Assembly (NCBI RefSeq): GCF_002786325.1
Contig: NZ_PGTB01000012.1
Location: forward strand, 1 to 64,000
DNA length: 64,000 bases
Direction of reading: 5' to 3'
Source: Pseudooceanicola lipolyticus
GTDB taxonomy: Bacteria > Pseudomonadota > Alphaproteobacteria > Rhodobacterales > Rhodobacteraceae
Part shown: piece by piece, positions 24,619 to 33,451 of the stretch
Layout of the letters: each line of letters begins with the position of its first letter
Position numbering within the stretch: position 1 is the stretch's first letter
Translations under genes and position numbers: made by a program
The notes under the pieces: model-generated
What the model saw: only the letters and a program-made list of their open reading frames with translations
Database searches by the model: none
Told to the model about the DNA's origin: nothing

Positions 24619-25608
24619 ATGAGCTACACCGTCACCATCGTGCCGGATGGGCCGAGCTTTGACGCCCAACCGGAAGAAACGCTCCTTGAAGCCGCACGGC
24701 GCGCCGGGGTCGCATTCCCGCACGAATGTGGTTGGGGTAGCTGCGGCACCTGCAAGGTTACGCTGGTCTCGGGCGATACCGAACTGTTGTTTCCGGATGC
24801 TCCGGCGATCAACCCTCGGGATGTGCGGACCGGGCGTATCGTAGCATGCCAATCCATGGCCCGAAGCGATCTCACCATTCGCCTCTCGCCGGCGGCCCCT
24901 CCGCAGCTTCCCGTTCCAGACCGCTTATTCGAAACTGAATTGGTGTCGGTAGAAGACCTAGCACCAGAGATTCGGCGCTTCACATTTCGTGCGGAAGAAG
25001 ACATCGACTTTCTGCCAGGCCAATACGCGATCCTTCACCTCGGGCCGGGTCTCAGGCGGGCCTACTCGATGTGCAACCTCCCGGGCGAGGGAGTGTTGCA
25101 GGTCATTTCCAAGCGCTATTCTGGTGGCTCCGGATCAGAGGCACTTGCTGCCATGGCCACGGGTGACCGGCTGACGCTGGAGGCGCCATTTGGCACCTGC
25201 ACACTGAATCGGAGTCCGGGGCGTAAGGTGTTCATAGCCGGGGGCACCGGAATTTCACCGATCCTTGCTCTGGTGCGTCAGGTGGCGCGGGAAGGCGTCG
25301 ACTTCGCTGCCCCCGTGGATGTTATTTACTGCGCTCGCCGCCCGGAGGATCTCGCGGCAAGTGCTGAGTTATCTGATGCTGTCGATCGTGTGGCTGGAGC
25401 GAGTTGCCGACTCTACGCCGAGGACTGCACAGGCCAACCGGCAGTGTCTTCCGGCCGGGCGACCGAGGCCATTGCCGAAACGCGCCACGACCCGGCCGAA
25501 ACCGAATTCTACGTGGCCGGGCCACCGGTAATGGTCAATGCGGTCAAGGCTCATCTAAAGGAGGCCGGTGTACCGATTACCCGGGTTCGCTATGACAGTT
25601 TCGGCTAG
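24619..25608 (+). CDS. tmoF: NADH:ferredoxin oxidoreductase of the monooxygenase
   Basis: A 329-residue reductase. Residues 1-95 form a plant-type 2Fe-2S domain with CGWGSCGTC (Cys-X4-Cys-X2-Cys) and a late Cys in VACQS. An FAD domain follows (LPGQYAILHL, RRAYSMCN near 155-165), then an NAD domain (FIAGGTGISPILAL). The C-terminal EFYVAGPPVMVNAV is standard. It transfers electrons from NADH to TmoC. The last 17 bp overlap the next gene, so the operon continues. Confidence 0.92.
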   Translation: MSYTVTIVPDGPSFDAQPEETLLEAARRAGVAFPHECGWGSCGTCKVTLVSGDTELLFPDAPAINPRDVRTGRIVACQSMARSDLTIRLSPAAPPQLPVPDRLFETELVSVEDLAPEIRRFTFRAEEDIDFLPGQYAILHLGPGLRRAYSMCNLPGEGVLQVISKRYSGGSGSEALAAMATGDRLTLEAPFGTCTLNRSPGRKVFIAGGTGISPILALVRQVAREGVDFAAPVDVIYCARRPEDLAASAELSDAVDRVAGASCRLYAEDCTGQPAVSSGRATEAIAETRHDPAETEFYVAGPPVMVNAVKAHLKEAGVPITRVRYDSFG

Positions 25609-26143
25609 ACAGCGAACCAACGCGGGTTCCGGTGTGCCTTTCCCGCCAGGTCTAAAACGACTTGTGCGCCGCACAGATGCAAGGCCACGCATCGAGCCCA
25701 GATGGCCATGCCAGCAATTGGAGCAAACCTCTGACCAGTCTCTACGCGATGCCCTTGAGCTAGCTGTTCTCGAATTTTCCGGCGTGTCAGCCTGTGCTAG
25801 CCCATTCGACGCGCCCGGTATCGGCTTTGCCCTGAACGACGATCTTGCTCGTGGACAGCCCGAAGCCTTCATCACTGGCAATTGCTGGCTATCGCTTCAG
25901 CCGACGGGTGCGATGCACCTGAGCCTGCGCCCGGAATGGGCGCAAAAGATCGTAAACCACGGCTGGGCCACGGTTCATCCCTTTGCCCGATATATGGCCG
26001 GAGCTGTGCCTCCGCAGAGCCTTGTCGTCTATGCGCCGCGCGATCCCGCGGAGCTTGCCGTTGTCTGCCGTATCGCAAGCGCCGCTCATGCCTACGCAAT
26101 GGGAAGGATCGGGGATGTAATTCTCCCCGATACCCGTTGGTGA
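25592..26143 (+). CDS. Luciferase-like/DUF5519-type protein in the tmo operon
   Basis: A 183-residue protein whose ATG overlaps the end of tmoF. It resembles the DUF5519 'luciferase family' fold: a GVSACASPFDAPGIGFALND segment, EAFITGNCWLSLQPTGAMHLSLRPEWAQKIVNHGWATVHPFA, and LVVYAPRDPAELAVVCRIAS near the C-terminus. The family has no established enzymatic role and is unrelated in sequence to flavin luciferases. Coupling to tmoF suggests an accessory role in toluene metabolism. Assignment is by memory of the family pattern. Confidence 0.6.
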   Translation: MTVSARQRTNAGSGVPFPPGLKRLVRRTDARPRIEPRWPCQQLEQTSDQSLRDALELAVLEFSGVSACASPFDAPGIGFALNDDLARGQPEAFITGNCWLSLQPTGAMHLSLRPEWAQKIVNHGWATVHPFARYMAGAVPPQSLVVYAPRDPAELAVVCRIASAAHAYAMGRIGDVILPDTRW

Positions 26144-26151
26144 CGAACGCG

Positions 26152-26613
26152 ATGGGCAAACCTGAACCTCAGTATTTTCGGGTGACCTTGAAGCGGCCCG
26201 AGGGCGTGTTTTCCTTGGACGCGCCTTCGGACGAGTACCTGCTCTACGCAATGCAGGATGCGGGTATTGAGAGTCCGTTCATTTGCGAGCAGGGCTGGTG
26301 TTTGGCTTGCGCCGCACTGTTGGTCGACGGTCAGGTCGACCGCTCTGCCGCGCTCACGAATTACCCGGAAGATGCCGCGGCTGGCTTCGTCCTGCTCTGC
26401 TCTTCACGGCCTCTTTCCGATCTCGTCTTGACGCAGGACGTCCACGAAACGCGCCGTGCCATGACGCAACACCGCATAGCCCATAACCAGCTTGCCCGGG
26501 CGTATCCACCGGGATCGAGAGCGGGCTTTCGACGTGGCCGCGCAGCGTCGACCGCACCAACACCTTGCTGCAATTCCAATAATTTAGGGAGGAATGAAAG
26601 TGATGAAACTTAG
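26152..26613 (+). CDS. Plant-type 2Fe-2S ferredoxin, accessory to the monooxygenase
   Basis: A 153-residue protein starting at ATG 26152. A plant-type ferredoxin domain fills the first 100 residues: FICEQGWCLACAAL gives Cys-X4-Cys-X2-Cys and VLLCSS the fourth ligand. Similar ferredoxins in phenol and dioxygenase clusters (DmpQ, XylT) reactivate catechol 2,3-dioxygenase, but no such enzyme is encoded here. The C-terminal 50 residues are basic and unconserved, and overlap ompW. It could repair or feed electrons to the diiron enzyme, which is inference. Confidence 0.75.
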   Translation: MGKPEPQYFRVTLKRPEGVFSLDAPSDEYLLYAMQDAGIESPFICEQGWCLACAALLVDGQVDRSAALTNYPEDAAAGFVLLCSSRPLSDLVLTQDVHETRRAMTQHRIAHNQLARAYPPGSRAGFRRGRAASTAPTPCCNSNNLGRNESDET

Positions 26614-27253
26614 AACATTGGCACTTACCTTGTCGGCGCTGGCGATCGCGCCCCCGGCTGTCGCAGATGACAGTAAGATCGGATGGTATCTTCAGCTTGG
26701 ACCCGCCGGCGTCGCCTTCTCAGAGGGTGCCAGTATTTCCGCCGGAGGCAGTACGATCCCGGGTGCCAGTACAACATTGTCCGACAATGTCACGCTCGGT
26801 TTTGGTCTCGGATATCGTTTCACCGAGGATTTTTCAGTCATCGCAATTGGCGGCATTCCCCCAACCACAACGATCAAAGGCACCGGACCGTTGAACGGAG
26901 TAACGGTCGGAAAGGTCACCTATGGCCCATTGATCGTGGCAGCCAACTACCACATACCGACGAAAGGAAAATTCCAACCCTTCATCGGGGCGGGCATCAA
27001 CTACACTATGGTGTTCGATACCAAGGACAGCGGGATCTCCAACTTAAAGGCTGACAGTGCCTTCGGAGGCGTTCTGCGGCTCGGCTTCGATTACATGGTA
27101 GACGATAGCAATGGCTTTTTCTTTTCGGCCAACAAGGTCTTCGTGAACACGAAGGCTACGGGCAACGCGGTTGCTCTCGGTGGTGCGCCGGTCGATGCGA
27201 AGATCGATCTGGACCCGCTCATTCTCCATGCGGGTTGGGTTCATCGCTTTTGA
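26603..27253 (+). CDS. OmpW-family outer-membrane protein
   Basis: A 216-residue beta-barrel protein with a signal peptide (hydrophobic LALTLSALAIA, cleavage after AVAD). ATG 26603 has GGGAGG at a workable distance; ATG 26594 is too close to it. The body has alternating strands ending in the typical ILHAGWVHRF, with a C-terminal Phe for outer-membrane insertion. OmpW/AlkL-type channels let hydrophobic compounds into the cell; placement behind tmoABCDEF suggests toluene uptake. Confidence 0.85.
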   Translation: MKLRTLALTLSALAIAPPAVADDSKIGWYLQLGPAGVAFSEGASISAGGSTIPGASTTLSDNVTLGFGLGYRFTEDFSVIAIGGIPPTTTIKGTGPLNGVTVGKVTYGPLIVAANYHIPTKGKFQPFIGAGINYTMVFDTKDSGISNLKADSAFGGVLRLGFDYMVDDSNGFFFSANKVFVNTKATGNAVALGGAPVDAKIDLDPLILHAGWVHRF

Positions 27254-27348
27254 CTGCCATGGGCCCAGTCGCCCAGGCTGGGCCCATGTCTCTGTATCGA
27301 AGAAGATGCCATGCTTGTCTTAAGCGAGCTCGATTGATTTGATACTGT

Positions 27349-28842
27349 ATGGCAGCCGCAAAACAAATACATGCAACGGCAAAGAGCTTCGCCTTCTTCG
27401 GTGCGAAGCAGAACGCGCTTTTGCGAAGCACCGTTCGGCTGGCCAAAACCCATCTTCACATAACTGGCGTTCTTCACGTCGGGCCCGTGCCCCTGACACG
27501 AACTGGACGGATTGCGAAGATTGACGGTTTCCGGCCGGAGCAGGTTTTGGCCGGAGAACTCGGCTTTGACCGGGTTCCCGTTTCTTTCTCGATGATCGAG
27601 AAAGAACTCGGCAAGAGATTGCTTGAAACGCCCGGGGGAACGGCATTGACCGTCGATATGGAATGGGGGCTTCAGACAGCGTCTGCTACGGCGAATTTCG
27701 AAGGCTGGATGGCGGTCGCACAGACGCTGGCTGAGAGGTTCGATCGCCCGATCATCTCACTCTACAACCGAAGTTTGTTGATCGACGAGCACCTTTTGGC
27801 GGCGCTGCGCGGCCATCCGGCAGTGCTTGCGCCAGAGGGGATCGTGCCCAATCCTCACTGGCTGCCGCCGCCGCTCTACGCAAAGGGGACGCTGCGCGAG
27901 CAGGTCAACTTCTGGCTTGGCGGCATCGCGCCCAGCCTCATTCGAGACAACCCAAATGCCGACCGACACGCGGCCGAAGGAGCCGATCCGATGTGGCTTC
28001 TCAACCGAGGGGCGGACGAACCGGCGATTCCGGGCGAAGACCTTCGTGAGCGTTGGAAGATCCGCTGTTTTGGGCGACTACGGATATACCGCGCGAATGG
28101 CAGCCAGGTCGAATGGGCCATTCCCGGCGGAGCCACAATGAAAACCAAAACGCTATTCGCATATCTTCTGCAGCAGGGGGGCAAAGGCGCACGCACGGAC
28201 GATCTTGCCGACCTTCTTTGGCCCGAAGCAGAAAGTGCCGAGGCAGCGCGTAACCGACTGTATCATACGGTTCGCGGGCTTCGCCAGGCGTTGCAGGGGC
28301 CTGAGGGGAACAAGAGTACGAGCTACGTGCTTCGCGACGGTACCAGCTATGTGCTTTCACCTCCGGATCGAAGCTGGCTGGATATTTCGGCGTTCGAACA
28401 GCTGTGTCGGCAATCGCAAAGCCATCTAAAGGCGCGGGATTTCGATGAAGCTCTGGTTTGCTTGCGGGCAGCGGACCGCCTCTATACCGGCGATCTCTTC
28501 GAAGACATTCCGTCAGAATATGTCGACGATCAGGAACGCGACTGGTGTTGGACGCGCCGTTACTGGCTGCGCGACATGTATCTCAAGGTCCAGCGCGACG
28601 CAGCACGCATATACCGTGAACGAGCTGAATACTCGGCAGCCTTAAGCCATTGCCAGAAAGCGCTGAAGGTTGATCCACTCGCAGAATTTGCGCATGAGGA
28701 GGCAATGTTGGCTTTCGCGGCGCAGGGACGCCGCGAAGCCATTGAGCGACAATATGCGCTCTACTCCGAGTCACTTTCGCGGTTCGATGATCGTCCACGC
28801 AGCGCGGAACTGACTAAGATATTTCATTCATTGGTAAAATAG
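27349..28842 (+). CDS. MEDS-SARP (BTAD) fusion transcriptional activator
   Basis: A 497-residue regulator of unusual architecture. Residues about 40-190 resemble the MEDS sensory domain of DcmR-like regulators: VDMEWG (102-107), ISLYNRSLLI (136-145), HPAVLAPEGIVPNPHWLPP (156-174). Residues about 240-345 form an OmpR-type winged helix (IRCFGRLRIYR...LADLLWPEAESAEAARNRLYHTVRGLRQAL) and 350-495 the BTAD tetratricopeptide region, together a SARP-type activator. It lies between the tmo and P450 operons, each preceded by a SARP-like heptamer repeat, so it is the likely toluene- or cresol-responsive switch. The start has no clear ribosome binding site and may be further downstream. Confidence 0.8.
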   Translation: MAAAKQIHATAKSFAFFGAKQNALLRSTVRLAKTHLHITGVLHVGPVPLTRTGRIAKIDGFRPEQVLAGELGFDRVPVSFSMIEKELGKRLLETPGGTALTVDMEWGLQTASATANFEGWMAVAQTLAERFDRPIISLYNRSLLIDEHLLAALRGHPAVLAPEGIVPNPHWLPPPLYAKGTLREQVNFWLGGIAPSLIRDNPNADRHAAEGADPMWLLNRGADEPAIPGEDLRERWKIRCFGRLRIYRANGSQVEWAIPGGATMKTKTLFAYLLQQGGKGARTDDLADLLWPEAESAEAARNRLYHTVRGLRQALQGPEGNKSTSYVLRDGTSYVLSPPDRSWLDISAFEQLCRQSQSHLKARDFDEALVCLRAADRLYTGDLFEDIPSEYVDDQERDWCWTRRYWLRDMYLKVQRDAARIYRERAEYSAALSHCQKALKVDPLAEFAHEEAMLAFAAQGRREAIERQYALYSESLSRFDDRPRSAELTKIFHSLVK

Positions 28843-29193
28843 CAGGTAGGTGCTGCGTTCTGCCGTGCTCGACATCATTAGTCGCCTCTATCAGCATCCC
28901 GTTGCTCAGTCCTGGTTCCACTCGCAGCAAATGTGCTGCCCTGAAGTCCTATCTGACCACGATGTTCCCCAAGAATTGGTAGGTCGTGCCATCGGTACAC
29001 TCCAAGCGTGGCAGCTGTCCTTGAACCATCCGGCCGGGCATCGATTCGGCGTTGTCCATGCCTCCGGCTTTTAGAAAGGCGGGTTTCCGAAATGCGGCGG
29101 AGACGTTCGAGACTGTGCGAGAATCTCCGCCCATCCTACCTTCAGGTCTTTGGAAAATGTATGAATTTCAGTAAATTGAGCGCCAACGAGATA
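28843..29193 (+). other. Intergenic stretch before the cresol operon
   Basis: About 350 bp with short open frames on both strands, none with a ribosome binding site or family resemblance. It ends in the SARP-type repeat of the P450 operon. Confidence 0.4.
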
Positions 29194-29211
29194 ACCAAAG
29201 AAAAACCAAAG
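29194..29211 (+). promoter_or_regulatory. SARP-type tandem heptamer upstream of the P450 operon
   Basis: ACCAAAG at 29194-29200 and 29205-29211, 11-bp period, spacer AAAA. A -10-like TATTCT begins 9 bp after the second heptamer. It shares the sequence AACCAAAG-n-AAAACCAAAG (n being G or A) with the site before tmoA at 20781. A degenerate third unit, GCCAACG, lies at 29182. Confidence 0.72.
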
Positions 29212-29271
29212 CTCGACTGCTATTCTGCACGTTGAAAGCACATCATAGCGCACATCATGGGAGGACTTGCG

Positions 29272-30504
29272 ATGAGCGTTGCGGAAATCGCCCGCAGAGA
29301 CGACGGATTCGATCCGTTCGATCTGAACGCCCCATTCGACACATGGGAACAGCTGCGCGAAGAGCAGCCCGTCTTTTTCCACGAACCCACCGGCTACTTT
29401 GTCGTGACCCGTCATGCGGACGTGAAAGCGGTGTTCGACGACTGGGAGACTTTTTCCTCGGAAAATGCCCAGGCGCCGATGCGCCCGATGTGCGAAGAGG
29501 GCAAGCGCATCATGAAAGAGGGCGGCTTTACTGCTTATTCCGGGCTTTCGGCCCGCGTGCCCCCCGATCACACACGTATTCGCAAGATCGTGCAGGGTTG
29601 TTTCGGTCCGCGCCGGTTCAAGTCGATCGAGCCGAAGATCGAGGCGATCATCGACCGCCAACTGAACAAGGTCGCGCCGCAGGGTGGCTGCGATTTCTTC
29701 CGCGAAGTCGCCTATGAGGTGCCTGCGCTGGTGCTCTTTACCTTGATGGGCATCCCCGATGCGGATGTGCCGAAGGTTAAGGACTGGGCGGTGAGCCGCG
29801 CACTCCTGACATGGGGCAACCTCACCGACGAGGAACAAATCCCGCATGCGCACAAGATGGTTGAATACTGGGCCTATTGCCGGGCCTTGGTCGCAGCGCG
29901 CAAGGAAGTGCCGGGTGACGACCTTCCATCGGACCTGGTTCGGCTTCAGGCCGAGGGCGCTGAGATTACTGACGAGGAAATCGCTGGCGTGATGTATTCC
30001 GTGCTCTTTGCTGGGCACGAGACGACTACGACCCTGATGGCAAACGCCGTAATTTCCCTGATGAACAATCGCGATCAATGGGATGCGATCTGTGCTGATC
30101 CATCCCTGATCCCCTCTGCGACTGAAGAGGTGCTGCGCTATTCGCCCTCTATCGTCGCCTGGCGTCGTAGGGCGAAAAAGGACACCGAAATCGGTGGTGT
30201 GGCCGTGCCGAAAGGCTCCGACATCCTGCTGATCATGGGCTCGGCCAACCGCGACGAGGCTGTGTTCGAGAACGGGTGCCAGTTCGATGTGACACGCAAG
30301 AACGCACGTACTCACCTCAGTTTCGGTTTCGGTATTCACTTTTGCATCGGCTCCCAACTCGCAAAGCTCGAGTTCGGCATCATGCTGCGTGAGCTGACAA
30401 GGCGCTTCCCGGAGATGCGCCTCAAGGAAGGGCAGGAGATCACCTTCCTCCACAACATCTCGTTCCGAGTGCCGGCACGGGTCGATGTCCAATGGGGAGC
30501 GTGA
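29272..30504 (+). CDS. creJ: Cytochrome P450 for aryl-phosphate methyl oxidation (CreJ-like)
   Basis: A 410-residue soluble bacterial P450; ATG 29272 lies 7 nt after GGGAGG. Visible motifs are the I-helix AGHETT (247-252), EEVLR (285-289) of the ExxR motif and the heme loop FGFGIHFCIG (351-360) with Cys358 as iron ligand. The operon encodes its own ferredoxin and reductase plus a two-part PEP-synthase-like kinase, the composition of the creJEF/HI system of Corynebacterium glutamicum, where the P450 oxidises the methyl group of 4-methylphenyl phosphate. The same substrate is inferred here. Confidence 0.82.
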   Translation: MSVAEIARRDDGFDPFDLNAPFDTWEQLREEQPVFFHEPTGYFVVTRHADVKAVFDDWETFSSENAQAPMRPMCEEGKRIMKEGGFTAYSGLSARVPPDHTRIRKIVQGCFGPRRFKSIEPKIEAIIDRQLNKVAPQGGCDFFREVAYEVPALVLFTLMGIPDADVPKVKDWAVSRALLTWGNLTDEEQIPHAHKMVEYWAYCRALVAARKEVPGDDLPSDLVRLQAEGAEITDEEIAGVMYSVLFAGHETTTTLMANAVISLMNNRDQWDAICADPSLIPSATEEVLRYSPSIVAWRRRAKKDTEIGGVAVPKGSDILLIMGSANRDEAVFENGCQFDVTRKNARTHLSFGFGIHFCIGSQLAKLEFGIMLRELTRRFPEMRLKEGQEITFLHNISFRVPARVDVQWGA

Positions 30505-30506
30505 GC

Positions 30507-31574
30507 ATGACAGATATGAAGTTCATCCTGCCTTTCGACCGGATCACGGCAGCGGATCATGGGCGTGTGGGCGGCAAATGCGCCTCGCTGGGCGATATGA
30601 CCCAAGCGGGGGTGGCGGTGCCGCCGGGTTACGCGGTCACGACGGAGGCCTATGAGGCGATGTTGAACGAGACCGGATTGCGCGCTGAAATCGAAGCCCA
30701 ACTGGCCCGGCTCGATTTCGACGATGTCACCGATCAGGAACGCGCCGCACAGGCGATCCAGATCCGCTTCCGTTCGCATCCGCTGCCTCCCGCGGTCGAA
30801 GCCGCGATCCGGTCTGAATATGCCACATTGGGGGAGGATATGCCGGTCGCGGTACGTTCGTCAGCCACCGCCGAGGACTTGCCGGATGCGAGTTTCGCCG
30901 GACAGCAGGACACTTACCTCTGGGTCACCGGCGCCGATGCCGTGGTCGAGAAGGTCCGCGATTGCTGGGCTTCTCTGTTCACCGCCCGGGCCATGGCTTA
31001 TCGGCACAAACACGAGCTCGGTCAGATCGAGGTGCTGATGAGCGTTGCCGTGCAGAAGATGGTGAACGCCCGCGCCGCCGGTGTGGCAATGACGCTTGAT
31101 CCGGTCAATGGCGATCGTACGCGGATCGTGATCGACGCATCCTATGGGTTGGGCGAAATGGTGGTGTCCGGGATCGTGACGCCGGACAATTACTCGGTCG
31201 AAAAGGTGCTGATGGAAATCGTGGATCGCAAGATCTCTGACAAGCATCTCGAACTCTTGCCCGATCCCGCCGCCCGCACCACTGTTGAGCGCGAGATTGA
31301 GGGCCCGCGCCGCACCGCGCAATGCCTGTCCGATGCCGAGATCATCGCGGTGGCCAAGCTTGCCAAGGATCTGGAGCGCATCAAAGGCTGCCCGCAGGAT
31401 GTGGAATGGGCTATCGACGCCGATCTGCCGGAAGGCGAGAACCTTCTGGCCTTGCAGGCGCGGCCCGAAACTGTCTGGTCGCGCAAACCCGCCGAAAAAC
31501 CGAAAGCAAGCTATGCCACCGGCATGATGGGTATCGTCGGTGCTTTGAACAACCCAATTGGCTCCGGCAGTTGA
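30507..31574 (+). CDS. PEP-synthase-like ATP-binding subunit (cresol/phenyl phosphate synthase type)
   Basis: A 355-residue protein equal to only the N-terminal PPDK_N/ATP-grasp domain of PEP synthase. GGKCASLGDMTQAGVAVPPGYAVTTEAY starts the fold; VRSSATAEDLPDASFAGQQDTYLWV, the ATP-binding block DPVNGDR and LLALQARPETVWSR are intact. ATG 30507 has GGGGAG 7 nt upstream. It matches the 40-kDa subunit of Thauera phenylphosphate synthase and one of the CreH/CreI pair: it would transfer the beta-phosphate of ATP to the histidine of the next gene's product. Confidence 0.82.
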   Translation: MTDMKFILPFDRITAADHGRVGGKCASLGDMTQAGVAVPPGYAVTTEAYEAMLNETGLRAEIEAQLARLDFDDVTDQERAAQAIQIRFRSHPLPPAVEAAIRSEYATLGEDMPVAVRSSATAEDLPDASFAGQQDTYLWVTGADAVVEKVRDCWASLFTARAMAYRHKHELGQIEVLMSVAVQKMVNARAAGVAMTLDPVNGDRTRIVIDASYGLGEMVVSGIVTPDNYSVEKVLMEIVDRKISDKHLELLPDPAARTTVEREIEGPRRTAQCLSDAEIIAVAKLAKDLERIKGCPQDVEWAIDADLPEGENLLALQARPETVWSRKPAEKPKASYATGMMGIVGALNNPIGSGS

Positions 31575-31634
31575 TCGCCGGGCCCAATACAGCACCAACA
31601 AAAACACTCGGTATTCTAGGGAGGAGTAACCTGA

Positions 31635-33446
31635 ATGGACCAACAAACCCCGCTGTTTCCCAGCGCCTATGACGTCAAGGCTCCGCAAGGCGCTGAGGGT
31701 TGGGAAGAACTGTATCCGTATTATCTGACGTTCCAGCCCAACCTGCGCGAAAAGGAAGACGCGAAATTCTGGTTCTGCGACAGCCAGCACTGGCCGAACC
31801 CGTTCAAACCCTTCGATGCGGTGACGGTGGAGTATGCGGTTCGCTGCCTCGGGCAGTATAATACCCGCCACTATCTTGTGCCGCCGGCAAACGGTGTCGA
31901 TTACCGCATTCACAACGGCTATTGTTACATGTCGCCGATCGCGGTGGCGCCCGAACTGATCGAGGGCCGTATTCCGCAGTTCCTCGAACGTGCGGGCCAC
32001 TATTTCCAGAACTGGGACAGCCTGCTCGAGAATTGGCACAAGAAGGTCAAGGCGAACATCGCCGACATGGAAGCGCTGAATTTCGAGAAGCTGCCCGAGA
32101 CGGTGCATATCGACTGGATCACCGAAGGGCGCGGTGCCGATCCGCATCTCGATATGATGGCCAGCTACGATGCCGCCATCCAGCTGCTCTACAAGACCTG
32201 GCAGTACCATTTCGAGTTCCTCAATCTCGGCTATGCCGCCTATCTCGACTTCTTCGGCTTCATGAAGGGCCAGTTCCCGACCATTCCCGATCAGGCCATC
32301 GCCAAGATGGTGCAGGGGGTCGATAGCGATCTGTTCCGTCCCGACGACGAGCTGAAGAAGCTCGCGCGTCTGGCCATCGAACTGGGCGTTGCCGATGCAC
32401 TGAAGTCTGGCACGGTCGACGAGGCTCTTGCGGCGGTGGCCAAAGCCGCCAAAGGTCAGCTCTGGCTCGATGCCTGGGAGGCCGCGAAAGACCCGTGGTT
32501 CAACTTTACTTCCGGCAACGGGTTCTATTCGACCGACAAGTACTGGATCGAACATCTCGATATCCCCATGGGCTATCTGCGCGACTACATCATCCGCGCC
32601 GAGGCCGGCGAGACCATCGAGCGGCCGACCGAAAAGCTGGTGGCTGAACGCGACCGGATCACCGGCGAATACGAGGCGATGATGGACGAGGAAGCTCGCG
32701 GCGTTTTTGCCGAGAAGCTTGGACTTGCCCGCGTCGTCTTCCCCTATGTGGAGAACCACAATTTCTACATCGAACACTGGTCGATGTGCGTGTTCTGGAA
32801 AAAGATGCGTGCGTTGAGCAAACTCCTGATGGAAGAGGGCTTCTGGCCGACCGAGGACGGCATGTTCTATCTGAGCCGTCAGGAAGTGCGCGATGTTCTG
32901 TTCGACTATGGCAATGCCTGGGCCACGGGCGGCGAATGGATCGGGCCGAGTTATTGGCCGCAGGAAATCGAACGCCGCCGTGGCATCATCGATGCGCTCT
33001 CGACCCAGCCGCCGCAGCCGGCGCTGAACAACCCGCCGGAGGTCATCACCGAACCCTTCACCATCATGCTTTGGGGCATCACGTCGGAATCGATCCAGAA
33101 CTGGGTCGGTGGTGGCGATGCCGAAGACGGGTTGAAGGGCATGGCGGCCAGCCCTGGTGCGGTCGAGGGCATCGCCCGCGTGGTGCGCAGCCCCGATCAG
33201 CTTGATGAAATCCAGGAGGGCGAAATCCTCGTGACGCCGGTTACGGCTCCAAGCTGGGCGCCGGTCTTCGGCAAGATCAAGGCTACGGTCACCGATATCG
33301 GCGGGATGATGAGCCATGCGGCCATCGTCTGCCGCGAATACGGGCTTCCGGCCGTGACCGGGACAGGCAACGGGTCGTCCGTGATCAAGACCGGGCAGAA
33401 GCTTCGGGTCGATGGCAACACCGGCAAAGTGACGCTTTTGGACTGA
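31635..33446 (+). CDS. PEP-synthase-like phosphohistidine subunit (cresol phosphate synthase type)
   Basis: A 603-residue protein with GGGAGGAG before its ATG. The last 85 residues are the PEP-utilising mobile domain: GEILVTPVTAPSW, then DIGGMMSHAAI with the phospho-acceptor His561, and GLPAVTGTG. The first 500 residues lack the TIM-barrel pyruvate site of PEP synthase; they resemble the central part of the 70-kDa subunit of phenylphosphate synthase and probably bind the phenol. Reaction inferred: p-cresol + ATP gives 4-methylphenyl phosphate + AMP + Pi. A third stimulating subunit, known in Thauera, is not evident. Confidence 0.8.
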   Translation: MDQQTPLFPSAYDVKAPQGAEGWEELYPYYLTFQPNLREKEDAKFWFCDSQHWPNPFKPFDAVTVEYAVRCLGQYNTRHYLVPPANGVDYRIHNGYCYMSPIAVAPELIEGRIPQFLERAGHYFQNWDSLLENWHKKVKANIADMEALNFEKLPETVHIDWITEGRGADPHLDMMASYDAAIQLLYKTWQYHFEFLNLGYAAYLDFFGFMKGQFPTIPDQAIAKMVQGVDSDLFRPDDELKKLARLAIELGVADALKSGTVDEALAAVAKAAKGQLWLDAWEAAKDPWFNFTSGNGFYSTDKYWIEHLDIPMGYLRDYIIRAEAGETIERPTEKLVAERDRITGEYEAMMDEEARGVFAEKLGLARVVFPYVENHNFYIEHWSMCVFWKKMRALSKLLMEEGFWPTEDGMFYLSRQEVRDVLFDYGNAWATGGEWIGPSYWPQEIERRRGIIDALSTQPPQPALNNPPEVITEPFTIMLWGITSESIQNWVGGGDAEDGLKGMAASPGAVEGIARVVRSPDQLDEIQEGEILVTPVTAPSWAPVFGKIKATVTDIGGMMSHAAIVCREYGLPAVTGTGNGSSVIKTGQKLRVDGNTGKVTLLD

Positions 33447-33451
33447 ACGAT

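Noticed and set aside
28949-29134. A 61-codon minus-strand frame upstream of the P450 operon
   Set aside because: No ribosome binding site and no family; the region is better explained as promoter DNA.
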